A DNA stretch of 64,000 bases from positions 1,364,001 to 1,428,000 of the forward strand of contig NC_134710.1 of assembly GCF_043290135.1 (NCBI RefSeq), given 5' to 3'. Positions 1-8,601 of this stretch are shown here, piece by piece. This DNA is from Rhipicephalus microplus. Taxonomy: Eukaryota > Arthropoda > Arachnida > Ixodida > Ixodidae. The notes beneath the pieces were generated by a model. That model saw only the letters and a list, made by a program, of their open reading frames with translations, searched no databases and was not told the origin of the DNA. The translations under genes and the position numbers were made by a program. The stretch's first letter is position 1. The number at the start of each line of letters is the position of its first letter.

Positions 1-314
1 ATGACACTTTTGGTGGTTTTATTTTTGTTCATGGGCTCTTGGCAGCTTTTCAATGCGGCGAGTTTACCGTTTAAGGATTTTTGCTCTCAGACTAGCCAAA
101 TCTGAGATGTATCAACCAGAAGAACCACCTCTCCTTCATGAAGTGCTAGGACCTGAACGTGATACCACACAGCTTACGTCTCAAGTGCCTCACACGCCAG
201 AAGGAAACAATATCAAGGCACAAGCCAAATTCTGCTTAGTGAAAGCCCCTGTGCACGAATTCTACAACATCATCAGGAAGAAAGAACTTCACTTAAACTT
301 TGCCGCAGCAGAAA
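1..314. other. Unassigned sequence before the first SINE
   Basis: No recognisable gene. Two small overlapping open frames exist: a 34-codon frame from base 1 with a hydrophobic, signal-peptide-like start, and a 93-codon frame from base 53 (the latter runs on into the SINE's TSD). Neither has a motif or splice evidence that I can support. Confidence 0.5.
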
Positions 315-330
315 ACTCAGCAAAAAACGA

Positions 331-581
331 TTGATTAATTCACTGCTTGATATGTGGGGTTCACCATCCCAAAACTACCATATGATTATGAGAGACGTCA
401 TAGTGGAGGGCTCCAGAAATTTCGACCACCTAGGGTTCTTTTACGTGCACCTAAATCGGAGCACACGGGCCTTCAGCATTTTCGCCTCCATCGAAAATGC
501 AGCTGCCGCTGCCGGGATTGGATCTCGCGACCTGCAGGTCAGCAGCCGAGTACCTTAGCCACTAGACCACCACGGCGGGGG
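331..581 (-). mobile_element. Ruka-type tRNA-derived SINE, full length
   Basis: On the minus strand the unit opens with a tRNA-like head: a box A-like TGGTCTAGTGGCTA, then a box B-like stretch around base 520. A conserved body follows, and the unit ends in a short TGATT-type tail at the low coordinate. It matches the other Ruka copies here almost end to end. A 16-bp direct repeat, differing by three transitions, flanks it exactly (315-330 and 582-597), so it looks like an old TSD. SINEs of this kind are transcribed by RNA polymerase III and mobilised by a partner LINE; that part is family knowledge. It encodes no protein. Confidence 0.9.
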
Positions 582-685
582 ACTCAGCAAGGAATGAGTC
601 ACTGTCATTGTAAACAGCAACGCTTCCGACACAGAGAAGCTCCCGCTGCTGGTCATTGAGAAATCGAGACACCCTCAATGTTTCT

Positions 686-925
686 GATTGATTGATATGT
701 GGGGTTTAACGTCCCAAAACCACTATATGATTATGAGAGACGCCGTAGTGGAGGGCTCCGGAAATTTCGACCACCTGGGTTCTTTAACGTGCACCCAAAT
801 CTGAGCACACAGGCCTACAACATTTCCGCCTCCATCGGAAATGCAGCCGCCACAGCCGGAATTCGAACCCGTGACCTGCGGGTCAGCAGCCGAGTACCTT
901 AGCCACTAGACCACCGCGGTGGGGG
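686..925 (-). mobile_element. Ruka-type SINE with perfect 14-bp TSD
   Basis: Full-length minus-strand copy with the same tRNA-like head (907-925) and box B-like sequence near 860-872. It is bounded by an identical 14-bp direct repeat, CCCTCAATGTTTCT, at 672-685 and 926-939. An A-run (940-955) follows the second repeat and belongs to the pre-insertion site, not to the SINE. The perfect TSD suggests a younger insertion than the copy at 331. Confidence 0.93.
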
Positions 926-1040
926 CCCTCAATGTTTCTAAAAAAAAAAAAAAAATATTTGCCTGTCTGGTAAAAAGCCAATACAAAGACATGGGTCACA
1001 CATAAGTTGTTTGAAGAGTATGTCTAAAAAACGACCCGAA

Positions 1041-1800
1041 AATCTGAATCGTAGACGTCCAAGGTCCGTCTGTTTGACGACAACTGTACTGCCCACACGT
1101 CAATCAGCTGTCTGAAAGCCATTAAGCTAGCACACCTGCCGCTGAATACACTAGCATTCTGCAGCTGATGCACTAAGGTATCAAGAATTTGAAGGTGGTG
1201 TATCATTCACACATACTGCAGTGCATGTTGCTGTTCAGAGTCAGATGAAACACAATGTTGACTGATGTCAGCCGTGAGCATGCTTGCTGATGCCTGGAAG
1301 GCAGTGTCCGCAGTGTCCGCAGGCACGATCAGCAACTGCTTCCAGCAAGCTGGATTGACATTAAGTAGTGAGCCCGACAGTGCAGCTGAAGAACCCGACA
1401 ATGAAACTGAAGAGCTGGACCTGCCGCTCTGCGCAACTAGCTCAAGTGCGGACGTTACTAACGACCTGCTAGGCTGCGGTAAGCAGATTCCTGACACAGT
1501 TACATTTGAAGATTTCGGAAATGTCGACAGTGCTGTGTCGTCGTGTGCCGGATTGAATGATGATGACATAATTGAGCAGGTTCTGCAACCACCAAACAGA
1601 GATTCCAAATTTGATGATGGTGACGTAACCATGTGCTCAGGAGGCGTCCCATGCAGACCTGTCTCGAGCTCTCGCTGTTCTTTCGCCATCGTACAGCGAG
1701 CGTACCACACTGGCAGAGATACAGGTGGACTTGGTTGCACGTAAGCGGGAGTGCATGCAGCAATACATCAACAGCTTTTTCCAGCCACCGGGCCACTGAG
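1041..1800 (+). pseudogene. Tigger/pogo-type DDE transposase relic (C-terminal half)
   Basis: Several frames together spell the C-terminal part of a Tigger/pogo (CENP-B-like) transposase. Near 1060-1130 is a VDNCTAHTS-type block with KLAHLPLNT after it. At 1140-1210 comes a block resembling the family's Gln-x-Met-Asp-Gln-Gly-x-Ile-x-Asn-Leu-Lys segment. At 1265-1345 is the ADAWKAV...TISNCFQQAGL helix typical of the family. A 159-codon open stretch (1265-1744) continues through an acidic tail, and a shifted frame ends in a short SFFQPP tail near 1797. Frameshifts and stops mean it is not functional. An AATAAA lies near 1806, and the sequence at 1871-1925 resembles a Tigger 3' terminal inverted repeat ending at TA. 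Confidence 0.8.
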
Positions 1801-1948
1801 CACCAATAAAAGTTCTTTTTTTTTTCTTACGCATTTGTTTTTTTTTTTACGGATTAATTTTTTAGGACATTCGATGATTCGGGCTCAAGTTCCCTGTGGA
1901 GTTGGAATTATCAGTTGTCGATTGTAGGAGCATACTAATGCTTCAACA

Positions 1949-2609
1949 CAGGGGTCTCAAACTCACCTAAGCCAGCAGGTCGCACCCATGCAAGTTAGTC
2001 CTGCAAGGGCCATGAAAGTGAAGAAAGTAGGAGGGGAGGGGTGTATAAATTATAATAATTGTTTGGGTTTAACATCCCAAAATCAGAATATGATTATAGA
2101 GACGCTGCAGTGGACGACTCCAGAAATTTAGACCACCAGAGGTTCTTTCAACATGCACCTAAATCTAGGCACGCAGGCCTCAAGTACTTTTGCCTCCATC
2201 AAAAAAGTGGCTGCCGCAACTGCAATTCGATCCCACGACCTGCAGGTCAGCAATAAGCCCCATAACCACTAGACCACCATGGCATGTGGGCATATGAATT
2301 CTCAGCAATGTTGCCATTTAAAAAAACTTTTCCGAATCTCATATAATGATGGTCATTTCTGAAGCAGATTAGGTGCCCTGACTAACCTCTAAAATGGCCA
2401 AAATCTGCACACAGATATTAAATATAGTTTTTGTTTCTAACACATGGTGACTACATGGGTGCCTCAGGAAAATAATACTTTAGACCAGTCCTGCCTGTGT
2501 AGCTCGCGAACATGCATATTTATTCAGAAAATAAAAAAAGCTAAGGCGAACTCAGTCAAGTGCTGGCCGTGGAAGTAAGAGGTTCGCGGGCCGTATGTTT
2601 GAGACCCCT
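1949..2609. mobile_element. hAT-like MITE, split by a SINE
   Basis: The left end begins CAGGGGTCTCAAAC and the right end is its near inverse, GTTTGAGACCCCT (2597-2609). Both carry GC-rich subterminal sequence (GCAGGTCGC on the left, GCGGGCCG on the right), as in many hAT elements. No transposase is encoded, so this is a non-autonomous unit. A diverged Ruka sits inside at about 2050-2289. The expected 8-bp TSD is not clear (1941-1948 versus about 2611-2618 share only some bases). The call rests on the termini. Confidence 0.6.
2050..2289 (-). mobile_element. Diverged Ruka-type SINE inside the hAT-like MITE
   Basis: Aligns over its length with the other minus-strand Ruka copies: TTTAACATCCCAAAA at the 3' side, ATTCGATCCCACGACCTGC around box B, and CCACTAGACCACCATGGC at the head. 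Many substitutions and small indels make it the most diverged full-length copy here. I could not find a convincing TSD. Confidence 0.8.
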
Positions 2610-3797
2610 TATTTCACACGTTTTTATTATCACTTTGACAGTTCGAGTTAGTCTGCAGTGAATGTATATTTAATTAATTTTGTACACTTTTCGAAGCCGA
2701 GCATGTCTGACATCGTGATCTACCACGAGTTTTGTCGGAGTACATTGCGCAGAGCCACACGAAACTGTAACAGCCTGGAAAATGAATTTTCCAAACACCT
2801 AGTTTTTGTACATTTTGTTACATATATGACTTTTTAGTAATGTTTGATTGCTCTTTTAATAATGACTTCGGCATTGTTCTCCCCAACATTCTAAGAACCT
2901 TCTCCTCTGAGAGACAAGGTTTGAATTTCACCCATGAATTGACAAAGGACAACCATAGTTAGTTAAGATATTCAATTACATTTCACCAATGGCGACATTT
3001 GTTGGCCGTATAATCTGAGATTCAACAAAAGCCTACTAACTTTCATGACTGAACATTTTGAACCTGCAAGACCGTGACACGATTATGTCTAGCTGCCTTT
3101 CTGCCTTCCAATGCCCTTGTGCCCATATAGCATCATCGAGCTATTGGTGGCTGTTAATTAGTAGCACGTCCGAAAGCCTGCTTAATGAATTCAGAGAAAC
3201 CATTGACCAAAAACCACCTTTCGTCTTATTTCACAAGGTCACACAAGGTCACACAACGTGAGGGATTCTCATCGTTTTCTCGGCGCCTTGCAAGCTTAAA
3301 CATGTGTGCCCACTTTTGACTGTCATGCAAGAAGAACCATCAGATGAAGTTCACTAGCAGCATTTGTAACGTTACCCACAAGATACCTCTCGCCAACTAG
3401 CCCTGCACACAAGCCTAGATAGAGATGGTATCAGCTATTTTGGCACCGATATCGTTTACTCCCACACGAACAAGGTGCTCATAAAAACATTATATGATCC
3501 GTATAAAATATGCATACCTTATCAAACATATTCAAAAATTTTTTCAAAACCAGAACCACTGCAAGACGTTCCGCCACCATGCAGTCAGGTCAACATCTGT
3601 CAAAGCCTCAAGAAATCTGTAGGACCTGCTGTTTCTGCTAGACTATTTGTGGCACCTATTTATCATATTCTTTTGAAATTAAAATGTGCAACCATTTTGA
3701 ATCTGCTATTATGATTTGCCATGCTCTCAATAGTACAACAGACTGCAGAAAAATTATTTTAGTACACTTACTTTTAAAAAATGCCTGCAACACTTAC
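2610..3797. other. No gene recognised
   Basis: AT-rich non-coding sequence. Only short open frames occur and none carries a motif. A small direct repeat, CACAAGGTCA, occurs twice near 3234-3253. This lies downstream of the LIM exon on its coding strand, so it is probably intron. Confidence 0.5.
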
Positions 3798-3893
3798 CGG
3801 CACACTTGAAGCACTCAACGTGAAAGTAGCGATCTTGAACACGTAGTGCATTCCCTGAGCACTTCTTTTTGCAAAGTTCACACACCACTTTCC
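3798..3893 (-). CDS. Internal exon encoding the first zinc finger of a LIM domain (ABLIM/unc-115-like)
   Basis: On the minus strand, 96 bp lies between a strong acceptor (CTTCTCTTGCAG, then exon from 3893) and a strong donor (exon to 3798, then GTAAGT). Reading in phase 2 gives 31 residues that start KVVCELCKKKCSG and end CFKCA. The cysteine/histidine spacing is exactly C-x2-C-x16-H-x2-C-x2-C, the first half of a LIM domain, which binds two zinc ions and mediates protein-protein contacts. The CSG...LRVQD...YFH wording resembles the actin-binding LIM protein family (ABLIM/unc-115). That assignment is from memory and less certain than the LIM call. No neighbouring exon is visible, so the surrounding sequence is probably large introns full of repeats. 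Confidence 0.82.
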
Positions 3894-6157
3894 CTGCAAG
3901 AGAAGAAACAGACGTTGCAGTTTCTCAAACTATCATAGGAAAGAGATGTCTCCATAAGCATATCAGATGAGGCAGAAAACACTTGGTTACCACTTGCTGC
4001 AACACTGATGACTTCCGTTTTCTACAGAATAATTGGTGCTGTCAATAACTAGTGTAACGGCAACAGGGCTGGATAAAAATGTTTGCTCTGCCTAAAACAT
4101 GCATGTGTTCTAACAAAAAATATCATGATGCGTTTATAACTTAGTGGTGCATGGGTCAGGTCTGGTCAAATAGTGCAAAAAAAATTGTTTTACATGCAAC
4201 ATCATTGAGAATGGGAAGGTGGTGCCATACTCATACGTCAGGAGCAACGCTGTGGAAGCTAGGCAACAAGTTCAGTCAGCAAAATGTCTTCATTACTCCT
4301 CCTTAGCCTGATTAGTTACGGCGGCATGCTGCTAGAGCTAATCACACACAGGCGAGAAATTTATGCTTCCAGTAGAACCTATAGATGATGAGGCTTGCTT
4401 CTAAGGTACAATGCACGTTCATGTGCCTAAAAACAAAAAGAATCACATTACAGGTAGTAAATTTCTTTAGCTATTTCTGCTGCGAGAAGTCCTGCTAGCT
4501 TCGTTTAGTTGTAGCAGATGTATGAAACAGAGCATACGGCCGCCTAAAAATTAACCACTTCAGAATATACACTACACCTGATGTATTCATTCTAGGGTGT
4601 GTACACATAGGCACAAGAAAAGTCAAGACACCGATTAACAACCATAGGTAGGCAAAGAAATCTTAACTTACTCAACAAATATCAATTGCTCTAAGCACTC
4701 ACTAGGGCTCACACTCACCAAAATTTTTCTCAGCCAGACTCACTCAAACAGATACTATCGAAGGGACCAGCAACCAATTTTTACGGTACCTATATTCTTC
4801 AGCACAATAGAAAGTTTACCAGTCAGAGTGGCTAATGACAGAATGGTAACGTGGAATACGTCGTGAAACATTTGTAATCAAAATTTCTCTATCTGCAGTG
4901 AATATAAAGTCATATATACATGTGACAAGATATGCTGTAAATAGTGAGCAAGATAGCGGTTCGTGTTCGAGCGCAGCGGTTGACTGCGCATGCATGCACT
5001 CCACGTGCATATGCCACACTTCGACTTGGTTCGCTGGAAGCCGCGAAGGCAGCGCCGCTTGTCATCATACAACTCCTTTTACCTCACAAGCAACACAGAA
5101 TTGAAAGGGGCTGGATATAATACACATACTCTAATTTTAAGGAATCATACGGATGACAGTATCAATCTACACGACTACGCACAGCAAAGTTATCGACTCC
5201 ATATTCCATAAACCCAGCTTCAAGGCTCTTCTGCGAGGCTGCACAATAACGGTTTTTGTTACATTTAAGGACTATTTAAAAAATGAAAGATCCTAGTCAT
5301 AATTAGAACAGAATGCTGGAATCAGCCACTATATCTCACGGTCTTTTCATTCCTAATAGGACCCATTCACACGTTCTCACCAGTTCTCGGTATTTTTAAG
5401 CATGACTAACTCAGACTCCGACTCCAGGCTTTACCAGAGTCCGAGTGAGTGAACTGATGATTCTGTTAGGTTTTTCAGTCTTTGTGGCAAAGCTTTTTAT
5501 TGCCAGTACCACAAGTAATCGGTGTTCTACATAATTTCTTTATATCTTGTACCTTCAAATATGTGTTATAAATATGTGTTATAAGGGTTCAATCCAGTAA
5601 GGACATTGATGAAACGCTCTACTCGCACGAGATATCTTTATCAAGAACTCCTCCTGAAAGATCATGTGAGGGAACATTATGGCGCCCCTACTTTTTGACT
5701 CATGCCTTGGATCAGCAAATATTAGGAAGCGCATTGTTGAGACAGATGTTGAAAGATTTGAGTACAAACTTAAGCTGATGTAACGCTGATAGTAATGCTG
5801 ATGATGGGTAGATAGGACCATGGGTCAGCAATCAAAGGTGGAGCCTACTCAGATCCACTCACAAAATGTTTTTTGCCCATAGGCCTCACTCAGACTACCC
5901 AATATTTACCTCAGCCAGTATCTATCACACTCAACTGGACTCACTCTGACTCGCGGCCCCATTTGAGTCTAAGTGATTTGACTCATGAGTTTGCAGACCT
6001 ATGAAACAACTGGTGCACAACCGTGGAAAACAAAGAAGGCATGAAAACTTGACAGTGCATGCCCATGCAATATAAATCTGGCACAGTTCCATGAAACACT
6101 CAAAGGAGCACTGACAAAAACTCTGCACCTTGTTTTTTTTCTCCTTGATAGATTGTT
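3894..6157. other. Non-coding stretch with ACTC-rich degenerate repeats
   Basis: No gene recognised. Three patches are rich in degenerate CACTCA/GACTC words: about 4695-4760, 5400-5460 and 5845-5995. They look like decayed satellite-like or simple-repeat sequence. A segment at 4772-4912 is a dispersed repeat also present near 30310. Open frames here are short and without motifs. Confidence 0.5.
4772..4912 (+). repeat. Dispersed repeat, copy 1
   Basis: About 140 bp that aligns in the same orientation with 30310-30450. Shared words include GGTACC followed by TTCTT, then CAATRGARAG, CAGAG, AACATTT and TAATCA. Divergence is substantial and no flanking structure is evident, so the class is unknown. 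Confidence 0.6.
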
Positions 6158-6536
6158 TGAATCTTTTGTTACCGCACGAAAATGGTTAATTTTCATATGT
6201 CTCGGGACGATCGTTTATGCCAGTTCAAAGAGTACTTCAGCACGTATTGCAGCACACAAAATTTTTTGCAATGAAATGCTCTTTCTAAAAAATATATGTT
6301 GTAGAGCCACAAAAAAATTTTGGAATGAATAAAAATGTGAAGCGTGTACTTTTTGGTTGCCAGCTGGTAAACAGTGCAATAAAAAACACTATATGTAAAA
6401 AAATATTAAAAACAAAGAAAATTCAGAACATAGATTTTGAAGAAAAATGACCCAAGAACAGTACAAAAATAATAATATTCTACAAAAAGTTTTTATTCAC
6501 ATGGTCAAAGAAAACCAGAACAGATGTGCTGCTTAA

Positions 6537-8161
6537 CCCTCTATTTCATGAATTATGAAAAGTCATTTTAAAATTATTTTTCAGCTTTTATTATTGATTG
6601 AATGTGAACCTAAACATGTACAAAAATTTTCAGAGTTTTAATGGCTGTATTAATAAAGATACAGCATTGTGCCAAGTATGGCACACCATGAAGATGACGG
6701 AGCAGTCTTGCTGCCATAGGCAAAAAACATAGCATCGTGTAAGGTGATTTTTCTAGCGTGATGAGTAAAATGAAATTAATTAGTAGTTAGCTGCGTTCAG
6801 GCACATATAATTGTTACACCTCCTGCACCTTACTGACGACTTCTTTGTGCAAGATGGCCGCTTACATCTTTGTCTCTTCCGATAAAATTCTGGCCAGTGG
6901 CCGACTTTGTCAGATCGGACATCTTTGGGGGGCATGGTTGCAGCCAGCCCCTTGCTTTTCTGGCTTGAACCTTGAATTCCATGTCTTTCTTAGAAGGCCT
7001 TTCTGGTCGCTTGTTGGGTAGGCACTTGTTGTGAGAGGTAAGACATTCTGCAATTTCAGTTTCCATTTGAGACTGCGGTAGTAATTTTTTCTTCCCAAGC
7101 TGCTCCTGTACCCTCTTGTACCGTAACCATGCTGCTACCATCGATAAGTCTAACATAAGAGTAAAAATTCGAACATGCTACTTCTTCGACCTGATACGCA
7201 TGCGGTATAGTCCAAACAGCGAGTCCAGCAGGTTGACTCCGCCTATATGTCTGTTGTAGGCTTTACTACACTGGGACAATCATTCTAACGATACTTCTTG
7301 ACTAAAGTAAATCAGCGCTTAGTCTTTTGGCCTGGATCTTTCCCAACAAAGCTAGACAGAAATGATACGGCACGGTTGTAGTACTAATGCACATACATTA
7401 ACTCCAAATCATCTATCCTTATTGTTAGTTCCTCTGAAGCACCATGTCATTTCAGTTCCTTTTCGCTTCTCAGGCAGCAGTTTGGTAGACAATTGGCCCT
7501 CAAAGTGCCTAGCCACAAAATTGCATCTTGTGAAAGAGTGACCTGTGATGATGTGGACGCATTCGTTGTGCTTTCGTGCTAGACCTTTACCACATAACAC
7601 TTACATTCCTTCCCGCGCAATTTCCTACTATATGCAACATGGTAAATGCTAGTTTGCGGTGCTCAGCCGCAGTTTTGGAGGAAATTGAATAATCTAAGCT
7701 CAAAGGCTACGCATTACATATATTTGTTTTGCATTTTACTGGACAAACGGCACCATGATACCAATTTTGTCTTTCAAGTTCATACTGTGCCAAATTTGGC
7801 ACGCACCGATATTGAGTTCTGTGGTGTAGTTGCGGAAAAACTTCAGAGAACTAATAAAAAGCTTGAATTTATGAGATCACAAAGTATGCCAAAATATTTT
7901 TTCTGTGTTTGTGAGGTAAAAATGTTCATAAAAAATACCAATTTCCTGTGTTTGCCTTCTCCGAGTTGCACGACACATTGCAAAATGCACTTGTCTCTAT
8001 TTCGCTTATCATTCAAGAGATATGAAATTACTTGCAAATCATAAAAGTGCATAACTGCGAATTACTCTAACGATAGCACATTCTCAAGTGGATAGCCCCC
8101 ATCCGTACGAAAAAAATGGTAAATGATATGTGCCAAATACGGGACGCCATGCAATAAAGGG
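6537..8161 (-). mobile_element. piggyBac-type DNA transposon relic
   Basis: The left end reads TTAA then CCCTCTATTTCATG (from 6533). The right end, read on the minus strand, is CCCTTTATTGCATG next to TTAT (8162-8165), a decayed TTAA. These are the hallmarks of piggyBac-type elements: TTAA target and CCC-starting inverted repeats. The second copy of family A lacks this 1.6-kb insert, so it acts as a paralogous empty site. The transposase inside is decayed. Copies of a GTGCCAA-type palindrome lie at 6669-6684, 7787-7802 and 8130-8145. Confidence 0.75.
6830..7600 (-). pseudogene. piggyBac-type transposase relic (C-terminal part)
   Basis: Reading leftward from about 7600, pieces in different frames match the DDE_Tnp_1_7 (piggyBac) catalytic domain. 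They include a degenerate block around 7330-7500 ending in a GKDPGQK-like stretch, then GGVNLLDSLFGLYRMRIRSKK-like sequence near 7185-7250. A 108-codon open stretch (6830-7156) beginning MLDLSMVAAWLRYKR follows, equivalent to the family's conserved D-x3-V-N-A-W-L-x-Y-R block. Stops and frameshifts separate the pieces. The usual C-terminal cysteine-rich finger is not visible. The protein would have cut and pasted DNA at TTAA sites; this copy cannot. Confidence 0.8.
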
Positions 8162-8601
8162 TTATTTGCTCGAGCCATGCGATGAAGCATTGCCTCGTTT
8201 TTCATTAGACACAAGTGAACTCGTATACATTTCTCTCTCAATAAATTTGTTTTCTTGGGATAAGAGCCTTCAGGTGTTCCAATACAGATAGATTCCAGTG
8301 ATGTGAATAGTCTCTCAATAAATCAGCTGTCTACTGAACTTTGTTATTTCGTCCAGCATCATTTCTGTCCATGAGCCACCTTTCTCCACCTAGAGGATAT
8401 ATCATCCAAGCTTTTTTCTTAGCATTTTGCATATCATACTATAAAAAGAGCAACATCACAGTATGGGAATTGAGGCTAGCCCGCTGCCTTTGTGCGGGCA
8501 TTGCCGCCTTTTCTGCCATTCTCGTGTCCAGACATCACTCCCCTCCCCCACTGTCTGCCCCGCTGGGAGAGCGAGGAGTGACGCTTAACCCCTCTCACGT
8601 G

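Larger units (their letters stand above)
6158..8463 (-). repeat. Repeat family A, copy 1, interrupted by a piggyBac-type element
   Basis: The segments 6158-6536 and 8162-8463 together are the reverse complement of about 28160-28868. The low end reads TTGAATCTTTTGTTACCGC, matching the TTAA...CTCTTTCGTTAC ends of the second copy. The middle (6537-8161) is a foreign insertion. The copy stops matching near 8465, so its other end is truncated. Family A has piggyBac-like termini (TTAA followed by a short inverted repeat) but no coding capacity. Confidence 0.7.

Noticed and set aside
1..105. 34-codon ORF with a signal-peptide-like hydrophobic start
   Set aside because: Very short, at the window edge, no splice or homology support; hydrophobic starts of this size occur by chance.
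855..925. tRNA-gene-like box A/box B pairs
   Set aside because: They belong to SINE heads; no complete cloverleaf is visible in any copy, so no tRNA gene is called.
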